Positions 16,909 to 26,216 of a DNA stretch of 64,000 nucleotides are shown piece after piece. The position numbers and the translations under genes were made by a program. The stretch is from an uncultured Ruminococcus sp. (GTDB lineage Bacteria; Bacillota; Clostridia; Oscillospirales; Acutalibacteraceae): the NCBI GenBank assembly GCA_902799245.1, contig CADBZY010000002.1, positions 124,001 to 188,000 of the forward strand. Direction: 5' to 3'. Within the stretch, counting starts at the first letter, position 1. Each line of letters starts with the position of its first letter. The notes below the pieces were generated by a model that was not told the origin of the DNA, did no database searches, and was given only the letters and a program-made list of their open reading frames with translations.

Positions 16909-16912
16909 ATTC

Positions 16913-17464
16913 TTATTCGTTAACAGGCTCGTCGGACGGCTCTTCCGAAGCGGTTTCTTCCGCGTCGGCATTTTCAGATGCCTTTGCCATCAAAGGCTGC
17001 AGCTTTTTTTCATCTAAGAAGAAAAGCACGTAAACAGCCATTATGACGGCTCCCACTGTCACGCAGCAGTCGGCAACATTGAACACCGCAAAGTCAAAGA
17101 GCGGACTTACATCGATAAAATCCACCACATAGCCCATAGCGATGCGGTCGATCATATTGCCGATACCTCCCGCGACAATGAGAACGGCTGAAATTTTTCC
17201 GGTTATGTGATCAATGAAGCCCTTGACCCACAGCCAGCAGATGCCGATGATTATCACGGCGGTCAGCACCAGAAATATCCAGCGCTGATTGGAGAGCATA
17301 CCGAACGCGGCTCCCCTGTTCTGCACGTAGGTGAAGTCAAGCAATCCGCCGATGACGTGCGTTGACTCGCCTACCTCGTAATGGGAGGATATAAGCAGCT
17401 TGGTGATCTGGTCGGCAGCTACCAGCAAAGCGACAGCTGCCAACGCAAGTATTGTTGTGATCAT
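16913..17464 (-). CDS. lspA: Lipoprotein signal peptidase (signal peptidase II)
   Basis: 183 residues, four transmembrane helices. Cleaves prolipoproteins before the lipidated cysteine. Both catalytic aspartates are visible, in GGIGNMIDRIAMGYVVDFID and FAVFNVADCCVTVG. An unusual Glu/Asp/Ser-rich tail (about 155-183) extends past the usual 150-165 residues into the cytoplasm. It lies between ileS and rluD, the common Firmicutes order. Confidence 0.95.
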   Translation of the reverse strand: MITTILALAAVALLVAADQITKLLISSHYEVGESTHVIGGLLDFTYVQNRGAAFGMLSNQRWIFLVLTAVIIIGICWLWVKGFIDHITGKISAVLIVAGGIGNMIDRIAMGYVVDFIDVSPLFDFAVFNVADCCVTVGAVIMAVYVLFFLDEKKLQPLMAKASENADAEETASEEPSDEPVNE

Positions 17465-17478
17465 CAGTTATCAAATCC

Positions 17479-20280
17479 TTATCCGAGAGATTTGACTACC
17501 TCTGCGCAGCGGCGGCAGAGTGTGGGATGCTCGTTGACGGCTCCGACGTCGTCGGAATGCTTCCAGCAGCGGTCGCATTTGGCTCCCTCGGCTACCTCAA
17601 CAGAAACGCCGAGGCCTTCGACGTCGCAGGGATTGTCGCTGCAGGGCTGTGTGCTGATCTTGACGCCGGAAACGATGAACACATCCTCAAGGCTGTCCTT
17701 GACGGACTCGATGAAGTCCTTCAGACCGCCGTCGCAGTGCAGCGTAACAACGGCTTCGAGCGACTTGCCGATGAGCTTATCCTTGCGGGCGACTTCCAGC
17801 GCGCGCTGCACGTCGTCGCGGATGGCGTGTATTCTATCCCATGTCATTTCAAAGTCAACGCCGCAATCCACGCCGGTGACTTCACAGGGCATATCGTTGT
17901 AGAGAACCGATTCCTTCACGTCGGTGCGTGTATGCGGCATGAACTGCCAGATTTCTTCCGAGGTGTAGGCCAGAATCGGCGTGAGCAGACGGGTCATCGC
18001 GTCGAGGATCATATACATGACGGTCTGCGCCGCACGACGGCTCATGCCGTATTTGAAATCGCAGTAGAGTCTGTCCTTGATGACATCGAGGTAGAAGTTG
18101 GACATATCCACCACGCAGAATTTGATAATGGCGTGATAGACCTGATGGAATTCGTACTTATCATAGGCTTCAAGGCAGGTGCGCTCCAGCTCGTTGAGCT
18201 TCATGACTGCCCAGCGATCGATCGGGCGAAGCTCCCACATCTGGGTCATGTCACAGTCGGGGTTGAAGTCGTAGAGGTTGCTGAGCATGAATCGGGCCGT
18301 GTTGCGGATCTTTCTGTAAGATTCGCTGAGCTGCTTCAAGATGTCAGGGGATATTCTGATGTCGACCTGATAGTCGGAGGAAGCGACCCACAGACGCAGG
18401 ATGTCAGCGCCGTACTTGTCGACGACCTCACGGGGAAGGATGCCGTTGCCAAGAGACTTGGACATCTTCTCGCCCTTGCCGTCAACCACCCAGCCATGGG
18501 TGAGGATCGCCTTGTAGGGAGCAACGCCTCTCCACGCAACGGAGGTCAGCAGCGAGGACTGGAACCAGCCTCTGTACTGATCGGCGCCCTCGAGATAGAG
18601 GTCTGCCGGCCATTTGAGTTCGGGACGGACGTCGCAGACGGCAGCGTGTGTAACGCCGCTGTCGAACCACACGTCCATGATGTCCTTTTCCTTGTCAAAT
18701 TCCCTGCCGCCGCAGAATTCGCAGACGGTGCCTTCGGGAATAAGATCCTTTGCCTCGCGCGCGTACCACACGTCGGAGCCGAATTCTCCGAACAGCTTGG
18801 CAACGGCGAGAATGGTATCCTTATTGATATGGGGCTTGCCGCAGGACTTGCAGTAGAAGATCGGAATCGGAACACCCCAGCGTCTCTGACGGCTGATACA
18901 CCAGTCACTTCTGTCGCGCACCATCTGGGTAATTCTTTCCTTGCCCCAGGCGGTAACCCAGTTGACGTCGTTGATGGCTTCGATGGCCTTATCCTTGAAG
19001 CTGTCCACCGAGCAGAACCACTGTTCGGTAGCGCGGAAGAGCACGGGGTTCTTGCAGCGCCAGCAGTGGGGATACTTATGCTTGATCTTCTGGGACGCAA
19101 AGAGACTGCCTGTCTTATCCATGTGGATGGCAATCTTCTTGTTGGCTTCGTCGGTGGTCAGACCGGCGAACTGTCCGGCTTCCTCGGTCATTCTGCCGTT
19201 TGCGTCAACCGAAACGACAATACCGATTTCGGGGTAGTTGTTGCAGACGTTGAAGTCGTCGAGACCGAAGCCGGGAGCGGTATGGACGCAGCCTGTACCG
19301 GATTCCAGCGTGACGTGGTCGCCGACGATGATGAGGGAGGTTCTGTCGAGGAAGGGATGCTGCGCCTTCATGTACTCCATTTCGCTGCCGAGCATTTCAC
19401 CGACGATTTCATATTCGGTGATGCCGGCGAGCTTAAGAGCTTCTTCATACAGACCGTCCGCCATGATGTAGACTTCATTGCCCGCTTTGATGAACTTGTA
19501 CATGTATCTCGGGCCAAGGCAGATCGCCAGGTTGCCGGGGAGTGTCCATGTGGTGGTCGTCCAGATGACAAAGTAGGTGTTTTCCTTGTCGATACCGAGA
19601 GCGGCAAACTTGCCGAGATCATCGGCTACCTTGAATTTGACGAATACGGAAACGCAGGGGTCTTCGGAATATTCGATTTCCGCCTCCGCGAGAGCGGTCT
19701 GACAGTCAGGGCACCAGTAAACCGGCTTGAGGCCCTTGTAAATCTGACCGTTGCAGGCCATCTCCGCGAAAATCTCGATCTGCTTCTCCTCAAATTTGGG
19801 AAGAAGGGTGATGTAGGGATCCGCCCATTCGCCGACGTTGCCGAGGCGCTTGAACTGGTTGCGCTGGTCGTCGATGTAGCCGTTGACGAATTCGCGGCAC
19901 ATGGCTCTCAGCTCGAGGTCGCTCATCTTGGAAGCCTTCTCGAAACCGGCCGCCTTACGCGCCTTCAGCTCGGTGGGAAGACCGTGGGTGTCCCAGCCGG
20001 GAACAAACGGGGCGTTGAAGCCCGCCATGTTCTTGTATCTGACTATAATATCTTTCAGCACCTTGTTGAGAGCGGTGCCGAGGTGAATGTCGCCGTTTGC
20101 GTAGGGAGGGCCGTCGTGCAGCACGAACTTCGGCTTGCCGACGTTCTTCCTGAGCATGTTGTGATAGATGTCCTTTTTCTCCCACTCGGCAAGCATATCC
20201 GGCTCACGCTTGGGAAGATTGCCTCGCATGGGGAATTCGGTTTCGGGGAGATTGAGCGTACTGTTGTAATCCTGGCTCAT
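17479..20280 (-). CDS. ileS: Isoleucyl-tRNA synthetase
   Basis: 933 residues, class I, bacterial (type 1) form. The HIGH motif appears in [25 protein letters not shown] in [14 protein letters not shown], and the editing-domain threonine-rich motif in [15 protein letters not shown]-terminal zinc site is formed by [12 protein letters not shown] and LCRRCAEVV. It follows divIVA by 84 bases, a gap with a tandem 15-bp repeat, and no T-box is visible there. Start ATG 20280 is followed by [20 protein letters not shown], typical for the family. Confidence 0.97.
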   Translation of the reverse strand: MSQDYNSTLNLPETEFPMRGNLPKREPDMLAEWEKKDIYHNMLRKNVGKPKFVLHDGPPYANGDIHLGTALNKVLKDIIVRYKNMAGFNAPFVPGWDTHGLPTELKARKAAGFEKASKMSDLELRAMCREFVNGYIDDQRNQFKRLGNVGEWADPYITLLPKFEEKQIEIFAEMACNGQIYKGLKPVYWCPDCQTALAEAEIEYSEDPCVSVFVKFKVADDLGKFAALGIDKENTYFVIWTTTTWTLPGNLAICLGPRYMYKFIKAGNEVYIMADGLYEEALKLAGITEYEIVGEMLGSEMEYMKAQHPFLDRTSLIIVGDHVTLESGTGCVHTAPGFGLDDFNVCNNYPEIGIVVSVDANGRMTEEAGQFAGLTTDEANKKIAIHMDKTGSLFASQKIKHKYPHCWRCKNPVLFRATEQWFCSVDSFKDKAIEAINDVNWVTAWGKERITQMVRDRSDWCISRQRRWGVPIPIFYCKSCGKPHINKDTILAVAKLFGEFGSDVWYAREAKDLIPEGTVCEFCGGREFDKEKDIMDVWFDSGVTHAAVCDVRPELKWPADLYLEGADQYRGWFQSSLLTSVAWRGVAPYKAILTHGWVVDGKGEKMSKSLGNGILPREVVDKYGADILRLWVASSDYQVDIRISPDILKQLSESYRKIRNTARFMLSNLYDFNPDCDMTQMWELRPIDRWAVMKLNELERTCLEAYDKYEFHQVYHAIIKFCVVDMSNFYLDVIKDRLYCDFKYGMSRRAAQTVMYMILDAMTRLLTPILAYTSEEIWQFMPHTRTDVKESVLYNDMPCEVTGVDCGVDFEMTWDRIHAIRDDVQRALEVARKDKLIGKSLEAVVTLHCDGGLKDFIESVKDSLEDVFIVSGVKISTQPCSDNPCDVEGLGVSVEVAEGAKCDRCWKHSDDVGAVNEHPTLCRRCAEVVKSLG

Positions 20281-20305
20281 GGGTGTTCTTTCCTTCTTTC
20301 AAATA

Positions 20306-20335
20306 ATAATAGCAAAATCTATAATAGCAAAATCT
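20306..20335. repeat. Tandem 15-bp duplication before ileS
   Basis: ATAATAGCAAAATCT occurs twice head to tail in the divIVA-ileS gap. It is probably a slippage duplication; no function is visible. Confidence 0.7.
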
Positions 20336-20364
20336 TTCTGAATTGTATCCTACAGAATCATTCA

Positions 20365-21477
20365 TCAGTTGAAGCGTCTGCGGAAGGTTCTGTCGTCGTC
20401 CGGCATTCCGCCGCGTCCCTGATCGAAGGACTGACCGCGGAAATCGTCTCCGCCGTTCATCAGGGAATCAGGGTCGGCATATTTGCCGCCGCCGAATCCG
20501 TCCATTCCGTCGTCGCCGGTAATGGAGCCGCGGTCAAAGCCGCCCATATCGGAACGGTCGTCACTGAAGGAACGTTCGCGGGACATGTCTCCGGAATTGT
20601 TGTCAAACGCCGAAAACTTCTTCTGCTCGCGCATGGGAGGCGGTAATGTGGTGGTCTGCATGGGAGGCATACTGTCGTCAATATTGACGGTAAAGCCGCC
20701 TCTGGACTGGTTCATTCTCTCACGCGGCATGACCGGCTCCTGCCTGTCGTTGCCAAACGCGTTCTCGTCGGAATTGTCGGTGCGAAGCAGGCTCATATCG
20801 TCGCGCTGATCCCGCTGATCGCGTTGATCACGCGGATCTCTGCGAGCGCGTCCTTCGTCCTCCTGCATGGCAAAGTCGTTCCTGCGGTCGAAACGGTCGT
20901 CGCCGCGCCGGTCGGCAAAGCCGTAATCATCCTGCGGATTGTCCCTTCTGGAAGCCTGATACGCTGTCGCATCGCGGTCCAGCATAGGCACGGAGGACAC
21001 GGCGTCACGGGTATCGGGACGCATAATATCCTCGTTCGGAATGCTGTTGATCAAAGTGAGATGCTCCTTGTAGGCTTTGAGCAGCCGCGCCTTGAAGTCC
21101 GCTATATCGCGCTGCATCTTTTCGATGACGTCGCGTTCGCGGTGAATCTCAATCTGGGCGTTGGAAACGATCTTTTCCGCCTTGATGGTGGCATCCTTCA
21201 GAATGATCTCCGCCTTGTGCTTTGCGTCGCGGAGGGAAGCGTCGCCCACCTTCTGGGCGTTCATCAGGGCGTTGCGGATGGAATCCTCCTCGCGCTGGTA
21301 TTCCTCGAGCTTTGTGGTAAGGCTTTCCAGACGCTTGAGCAGCTCGGCATTTTCCTTTAAAAGGGAGTCATAGGAAAGCTGCACCTCATCGATGAAGGCT
21401 TCCACGTCCTCAGCGCGATAGCCGCCGAAGTTGGACTTTCTGAAGTTGACGTTTCTTATTTCGTTAAGGGTAAGCAA
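20365..21477 (-). CDS. divIVA: DivIVA-domain cell-pole/septum protein
   Basis: 370 residues, longer than Bacillus DivIVA (164). The N-terminal membrane-binding domain is typical (LTLNEIRNVNFRKSNFGGYR, then AEDVEAFIDEV), followed by a coiled coil to about 155. The rest is a disordered, Arg/Asp-rich tail with DQRD repeats near 220-230 and Gly/Met-rich stretches, as in long clostridial DivIVA proteins that recruit other factors. It sits between ylmH and ileS in the conserved division cluster. Confidence 0.93.
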   Translation of the reverse strand: MLTLNEIRNVNFRKSNFGGYRAEDVEAFIDEVQLSYDSLLKENAELLKRLESLTTKLEEYQREEDSIRNALMNAQKVGDASLRDAKHKAEIILKDATIKAEKIVSNAQIEIHRERDVIEKMQRDIADFKARLLKAYKEHLTLINSIPNEDIMRPDTRDAVSSVPMLDRDATAYQASRRDNPQDDYGFADRRGDDRFDRRNDFAMQEDEGRARRDPRDQRDQRDQRDDMSLLRTDNSDENAFGNDRQEPVMPRERMNQSRGGFTVNIDDSMPPMQTTTLPPPMREQKKFSAFDNNSGDMSRERSFSDDRSDMGGFDRGSITGDDGMDGFGGGKYADPDSLMNGGDDFRGQSFDQGRGGMPDDDRTFRRRFN

Positions 21478-21498
21478 TGTGCCGTCCTCCTTTAGAAT

Positions 21499-22296
21499 TT
21501 AGACATATTTTCGGGCAGACAGTATCAGTCTTCCCTTACGAGTAACAGTCCCTAAATCGTCAATAATAAATTTACCCGTCCCACGTACGGTGAGCTTATC
21601 GCCCTCGTTTACGTTTTGCGAGACCTTTTTACATATCACTGAATTGATCATTACCTCACCGGCTATGATAAGCTCTTCCGCCTTACCGCGTCCCACACCG
21701 GCCAAAGCCGCTGTGACGCAGTCCAGCCGCGCCGAAGCAACGGTGGCGGAAATATCCTTAAAGCTATGCGCAGCCGGAAGCGGCTCGGTATAACCCTGAC
21801 ACAGTCTGACACCCACGCCGCCTATCTTGTCAATATCGGAAAGCAACGCGCGGGTGACGGAATCGCGGCAGAAAAAGACGCAGCGTCCGCTCTCTATGAG
21901 AATATCGCCGACGCAGGAGCGCTCTATCCCCTGTGCCATCAGCGTGCCAAGCACGCTGCGGTGCTCCACACGGTCGACTTCGCGGAAGGAAGCAGTTATC
22001 CCGTCGATCGGGAAAGGCTCTGCGCAGGGCTCGTCGTATGGAGGAAAAACGCCCAACATACGGCGTTCGGCTCCGTCAAAGCCGCCCCACAGCCAATAAT
22101 TTGCCTGGAGCCGCTTCATGACCGACACAGCCGTGACCTGCTCAGCCTCCGTGAGAAAATCGGTAAACACCGGGCGATTGCGGCGGTCGGAAAGCTCTGC
22201 CGCGTCCTCGAGCATGGCGGTAAAAAATCGGTTATCCGTGACATGGCTGTCAACGGCTGTTTTTCCGCCCGCGTCTTTATAATAACCTCCGCTCAC
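21499..22296 (-). CDS. ylmH: YlmH-type S4-domain RNA-binding protein
   Basis: 265 residues. The N-terminal part has FFTAMLEDAAELSDRRNRPV and FTDFLTEAEQ; the C-terminal S4 domain (about 185-255) carries RLDCVTAALAGVGRGKAEEL and VNEGDKLTVRGTGKF. YlmH binds stalled ribosomal complexes and supports rescue in Bacillus. The start is uncertain: GTG 22296 is the only conventional upstream start in frame, seven bases after the sepF stop, but the best Shine-Dalgarno (GGAGG) lies inside the first codons and has no in-frame start codon behind it. Confidence 0.9.
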   Translation of the reverse strand: MSGGYYKDAGGKTAVDSHVTDNRFFTAMLEDAAELSDRRNRPVFTDFLTEAEQVTAVSVMKRLQANYWLWGGFDGAERRMLGVFPPYDEPCAEPFPIDGITASFREVDRVEHRSVLGTLMAQGIERSCVGDILIESGRCVFFCRDSVTRALLSDIDKIGGVGVRLCQGYTEPLPAAHSFKDISATVASARLDCVTAALAGVGRGKAEELIIAGEVMINSVICKKVSQNVNEGDKLTVRGTGKFIIDDLGTVTRKGRLILSARKYV

Positions 22297-22302
22297 CTGA
22301 AA

Positions 22303-22818
22303 TTATCCGAAGTATGCGTCGGTGTTTTCCGTGTCGGCAAGGAAACCCTGCTTGTTGACTCCGACGTCGCCGGGCGTCACCATATAGGTTGTCTTGGTGA
22401 TCATGGTGAGATCACCGCCGCAGGCGTATGTAACACCGCCGAGGAAATCGAGGATTCTGATAGCCAGCTCACGGTTGACAACCTCAAGATTGATCGTCAC
22501 GGAATGACCCTTGAGCAGACAGTCGGCGATCTCGTAAGCTTCATCGCGTGTTTCGGGAGTGCGTATATCGATCACAGACTTCGGCTCACCGTTGTTGTAA
22601 AGCTTGCGGGTGTTAGTAGGTTCCGTGTTGGAAGCGGCTGCGTAGGTCTGTCTTCTGACAGTGGCAGAGCGAGGTGCGGGTTCTGCCGGAGCGGCTGCTT
22701 CTTCCTCTTCGCCCTCGTCCTCATCCTCGTTTTCATCCTCGTCGTATTCGTCGTAGTCATCCTCATCGATGTCGTCGTCTGTAATAATGTCTCTATTCTT
22801 TCTTTTGATCCAGGCCAT
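22303..22818 (-). CDS. sepF: Cell division protein SepF
   Basis: 171 residues. SepF anchors and bundles FtsZ at the septum. A short basic N-terminus is followed by a highly acidic linker (about 10-45, mostly Asp and Glu). The SepF domain runs from about 85 with VIDIRTPETRDEAYEIADCL, VTINLEVVNRELAIRILDFL, and GGVTYACGGDLTMITKTTY. ATG 22818 follows GGAGG. YlmG (YggT), usually between sepF and ylmH, is missing here. Confidence 0.93.
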   Translation of the reverse strand: MAWIKRKNRDIITDDDIDEDDYDEYDEDENEDEDEGEEEEAAAPAEPAPRSATVRRQTYAAASNTEPTNTRKLYNNGEPKSVIDIRTPETRDEAYEIADCLLKGHSVTINLEVVNRELAIRILDFLGGVTYACGGDLTMITKTTYMVTPGDVGVNKQGFLADTENTDAYFG

Positions 22819-22858
22819 TTTAAAATTCCTCCAATAAATACGTGTTGCGTTGTGTTGT

Positions 22859-23614
22859 TTACCTGTAATTTCTTCTGCCAAAAAGTGAAGTGCCAACCCT
22901 GACCATTGTCGAACCGTGCAGAATCGCCTCGGCATAGTCAGCCGACATTCCCATCGACAGATGTTTCATTGTGTACCTATTATTATGTGTGTTTTTTGAG
23001 CCAATGTCAATAAACAGTTTGTATATTTCATCAAAATACTTGATAGTTTGTGCAATTTCGCAATCCGCGGGCGGAATTGCCATCAATCCTTGTATATTTA
23101 GCCCATCAAATTCGCTTATCTGACAGATCAAATCATAGGCTTCCTCGGGAGAAACGCCGGATTTGTTCTCTTCATTGCCGATATTTACCTCGACAAGAGC
23201 ATTCGTCACAATGCCCAGCTCACAGCTTCTTGTCGCGATTGCCTGCGCGACGCGCACGGAATCGACTGACTGTATCATCTCGACTTTGCCGACAACCTGC
23301 TTGACCTTGTTGGTCTGCAAATGACCTATGAGGTGGATGTGTTTGCCTTCGCGCGTGAGGCTGTCATACTTGGAATTCAGCTCCTGCACGCGGTTTTCTC
23401 CCATGTAGTCAATTCCCAGTGAAAGCGCGTGATTGATTACCTCCACCGGAACGGTCTTTGTGACCGCCATGAGAATCACATCGTCCGGATTGCGTCCGGA
23501 TTTGACCGCCGCTTCTTCGATATTGAAGCGAATCACCTTCAGATTTTCCTCCACATCGTGGAATTTAGCGGCAAGCTCCTGCGTAACAGAGACATCAGCC
23601 AACGAGTTTTCCAT
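22859..23614 (-). CDS. YggS/YlmE-family PLP-binding protein
   Basis: 251 residues, a single-domain alanine-racemase-fold protein involved in PLP homeostasis. Motifs are VILMAVTKTVPVEVINHALS (PLP lysine), IDYMGENRVQEL, IHLIGHLQTNKVKQV, and the C-terminal LSMGMSADYAEAILHGSTMV with VRVGTSLFG. The start at 23614 overlaps the end of the upstream gene by 20 bases and follows AAGGGGG, so translation is probably coupled. Confidence 0.94.
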   Translation of the reverse strand: MENSLADVSVTQELAAKFHDVEENLKVIRFNIEEAAVKSGRNPDDVILMAVTKTVPVEVINHALSLGIDYMGENRVQELNSKYDSLTREGKHIHLIGHLQTNKVKQVVGKVEMIQSVDSVRVAQAIATRSCELGIVTNALVEVNIGNEENKSGVSPEEAYDLICQISEFDGLNIQGLMAIPPADCEIAQTIKYFDEIYKLFIDIGSKNTHNNRYTMKHLSMGMSADYAEAILHGSTMVRVGTSLFGRRNYR

Positions 23615-25238
23615 TGTACAACCCCCTTTCGGTAATCACTACCGTATCGCCCAGCGACAGATAATCCCCGCCGTTCTTGGGCGTACAGATAACCACTTTG
23701 TCCGTGCCGTAAACGATGCTTACTTCCTTTTCCTTGATCTGACCGGCGACAATGGCATACACGCTCGGGTATGTGGTTTCCGTCACGTAAACCAGATGCG
23801 CTCTCGGATATTCGGTATCGGGAAGCGGATTTTTGACGGTCACCTTTTTAACACCCGCGTGAAGGGCGCTCTTGGGAATGGCGAAGCCTTCGTAGCTGCA
23901 TTTCTGAATCTTTACCGGCTGTCTGCGAACGGTACATAATTCAGAGGCAAGCGAACTGCACCTGAACAGCGCAAGAAACGTGTCCTGGTTCTCCTGTTTG
24001 TCTATCCGGGCAAGCACGGCGGTGATGCTTTCTGCGTTTGAATAGGGAAGGTATAGTTTATAGGTCGCATCTTTAATAAGGTAATCCGAGTCTATCGCCG
24101 GCACAGGACAAGCCAGATACCAGCTGAAACTGTTGATCAGCTTTCCTATCGTTTTTTCCGGAGGAGAAACTTCCTTTTCCATAATCTCATTGAGCGCATC
24201 CAGCGTAAGCCCTTTTGCCATGGATGTGTTCAGTAGAGTTTCATATCCGTCGCAGCTGTCAGAAAAATAGCCGGAATCGGGCGCGATTATTGTGCGCGGC
24301 TGCTTGGAATATTGGCTCTCCAATTCTATTTTTTCTTTTTCGAGCTGTTCTGCCCTGTCGTTGAAATCCTTATCCTGACGCATTGCCACAAGACGCTTGT
24401 TGAGCAGGTAGCTGATATCGCTTTTCAGCTTTGCCGCGCCGGACAGATTTCTTTCATTGGACGCATTGTTCAGCTCTACCATCTTGCGGTCAAGCTGTTT
24501 GCTGATCAGACCCACTGTATTCGCGCTGTCCTCGGAAGCCGTATTCATACTCATCAGCACTTCCAGTTCCCTGTTTATCTCCGATACACGCTCATATGCG
24601 CGCGCTTCCGACTCGGATGAGAAGATGTTGACCATCGGTTCTCCCTCGGAGATTTTATCTCCGTTTTGCAGCGTCATGACAGAGGAGCTGCTCATGCTGC
24701 CGCTGACAACCGTCTCATCACGTATGGAAATTCCCTCGACATCAATGGTTTCCAGATAGGGCGAGATCGTAACGATCTCGGTTTTGTATTCCACATAGAA
24801 TCCCATATAGATATGATATGTGAAAAGACCCACGATGATCGCGATAATAACGGATGCTGTCAGTCTGACCCTGAGTCTCTGGATCTGCCTTCCGACAACG
24901 TCCCTGATCTGACTGCCGGGGACTGCCGATTCAAATCCGGTTTTGCCGCCTCTCGCGCGGCCCTTTGTTCTGCTGCGAGAAACACTGTTTCTGGAGGCCA
25001 CTGATCGTGAAGAAGGTTTGCGCGATGCGCCGAAGCTGTTTACATAGTCGGCATAGTCTGCGGCTGTCACTGTCGACGGTCTCGGATTGCGTGCGCTCCG
25101 CGATTCCAGTCTGTCGCCGACCTTGAACGGTTGGTAGCTTTTGCCGCCGGAAGTGACCGTTTCTTCTACCGGACGAGCCGCCCTGCGGGAACGCCCGCCT
25201 TTTGACGGCTTGGCATCGCCGCGTCTGTCTTTTGCCAT
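23595..25238 (-). CDS. HlyD-like membrane fusion protein of the division cluster
   Basis: 547 residues. A basic, disordered cytoplasmic N-terminus (about 1-115) precedes one transmembrane helix (about 128-150, VRLTASVIIAIIVGLFTYHIYMG). The extracytoplasmic part has biotinyl-lipoyl-like halves (VEGISIRDETVVSG, NGDKISEGEPMVNIFS), a coiled coil (about 215-310) and a C-terminal beta domain ending GGDYLSLGDTVVITERG. It resembles the HlyD_D23-type proteins often found next to sepF in Clostridia. No partner ABC transporter is encoded nearby, so an efflux role is unproven. Confidence 0.8.
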   Translation of the reverse strand: MAKDRRGDAKPSKGGRSRRAARPVEETVTSGGKSYQPFKVGDRLESRSARNPRPSTVTAADYADYVNSFGASRKPSSRSVASRNSVSRSRTKGRARGGKTGFESAVPGSQIRDVVGRQIQRLRVRLTASVIIAIIVGLFTYHIYMGFYVEYKTEIVTISPYLETIDVEGISIRDETVVSGSMSSSSVMTLQNGDKISEGEPMVNIFSSESEARAYERVSEINRELEVLMSMNTASEDSANTVGLISKQLDRKMVELNNASNERNLSGAAKLKSDISYLLNKRLVAMRQDKDFNDRAEQLEKEKIELESQYSKQPRTIIAPDSGYFSDSCDGYETLLNTSMAKGLTLDALNEIMEKEVSPPEKTIGKLINSFSWYLACPVPAIDSDYLIKDATYKLYLPYSNAESITAVLARIDKQENQDTFLALFRCSSLASELCTVRRQPVKIQKCSYEGFAIPKSALHAGVKKVTVKNPLPDTEYPRAHLVYVTETTYPSVYAIVAGQIKEKEVSIVYGTDKVVICTPKNGGDYLSLGDTVVITERGLYNGKLVG

Positions 25239-25271
25239 CAGCCATATCCCCTTTCGTTGATAATCATTCTA

Positions 25272-26216
25272 TCACAGGTCAAGATGCGACCTGATTTCAT
25301 TCTCGGCACACGCCGCAAGCTCCTCAAAGGAAGCAAGCTCATCGGCGTATATCCATATTATTTTATCATTCCTGCGGAACCATGTCAACTGTCGTTTTGC
25401 AAATCTTCGCGTTTCCATCTTTAATTTTTCGACCGCTTCGTCGAGCGTCTGCTCTCCGCGCAGGTACGGCAGCAGTTCCTTGCAGCCGATCGCCTGCACC
25501 ACTGTCTTTCCCGCGTTCTCGGAATAGAAGTTTTTCACCTCATCCAGCAGGCCGTCACGCAGCATTAACTCCACGCGGAGGTTGATTCTGTCGTAGAGCT
25601 TCTGCCGGTCGCGGTAGCCTATGCCGATGATACAGCTTTTGTAACGGTCGGGAAAGGCACGGGAACGACGGCTGAATTCCGAAAGCGTTGTGCCACTGAG
25701 TTCAAAGACTTCCAATCCCCGCACAATGCGCTTTTTGTCGGCGGGACTCAGCCTTCCGGCGGTTTCGGGGTCAATATTCCGCAGTCGTTCCAGAAGCGCG
25801 TCGCCGCCGCGTTCCTCAAATTCCGCGTTAAGCCTCTCACGAAGGGCTTCATCAGACGGAATGTCGGCGAAGATGATGTTATTCAGCAGCGAATCCACAT
25901 ACAGTCCGGTTCCACCGCAAACGATCGGGAGTTTGTTCCTGCAAGAAATGTCGGCTATGGCTTCATGCCCTAATTCGCAAAACCGCGCGACGGAGAATTC
26001 TTCGTCCAGCGGAACGAAGTCGATCAGATGGTGCGGAATGCCCTGCATTTCGTCCGGTGTGGGCTTTGCCGTGGCGACGGAAAGCCCTTTATATATCTGC
26101 ATGGAATCGGCGGAAATGACTTCGCCGTTCAGACGCCTGGCCAGCTCCACCGAGAGAGAAGTCTTGCCGGAAGCCGTGGCGCCTACAACGGCGGCCACCT
26201 TCACGCTGCCGCTCAT
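25272..26216 (-). CDS. miaA: tRNA dimethylallyltransferase
   Basis: 314 residues. Adds dimethylallyl to A37 of tRNAs reading UNN codons. P-loop GATASGKTSLSVELA (residues 12-26), then GEVISADSMQIYKGL, GIPHHLIDFVPL, VCGGTGLYVDSLL and the C-terminal RFAKRQLTWFRRND. Its ATG overlaps the mutL stop as ATGA, the normal mutL-miaA coupling. Confidence 0.96.
   Translation of the reverse strand: MSGSVKVAAVVGATASGKTSLSVELARRLNGEVISADSMQIYKGLSVATAKPTPDEMQGIPHHLIDFVPLDEEFSVARFCELGHEAIADISCRNKLPIVCGGTGLYVDSLLNNIIFADIPSDEALRERLNAEFEERGGDALLERLRNIDPETAGRLSPADKKRIVRGLEVFELSGTTLSEFSRRSRAFPDRYKSCIIGIGYRDRQKLYDRINLRVELMLRDGLLDEVKNFYSENAGKTVVQAIGCKELLPYLRGEQTLDEAVEKLKMETRRFAKRQLTWFRRNDKIIWIYADELASFEELAACAENEIRSHLDL

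Noticed and set aside
17527..20646. 1039-codon open frame antisense to ileS and divIVA
   Set aside because: Same cause; it spans two real genes and their gap, with no ribosome site or recognisable domain.
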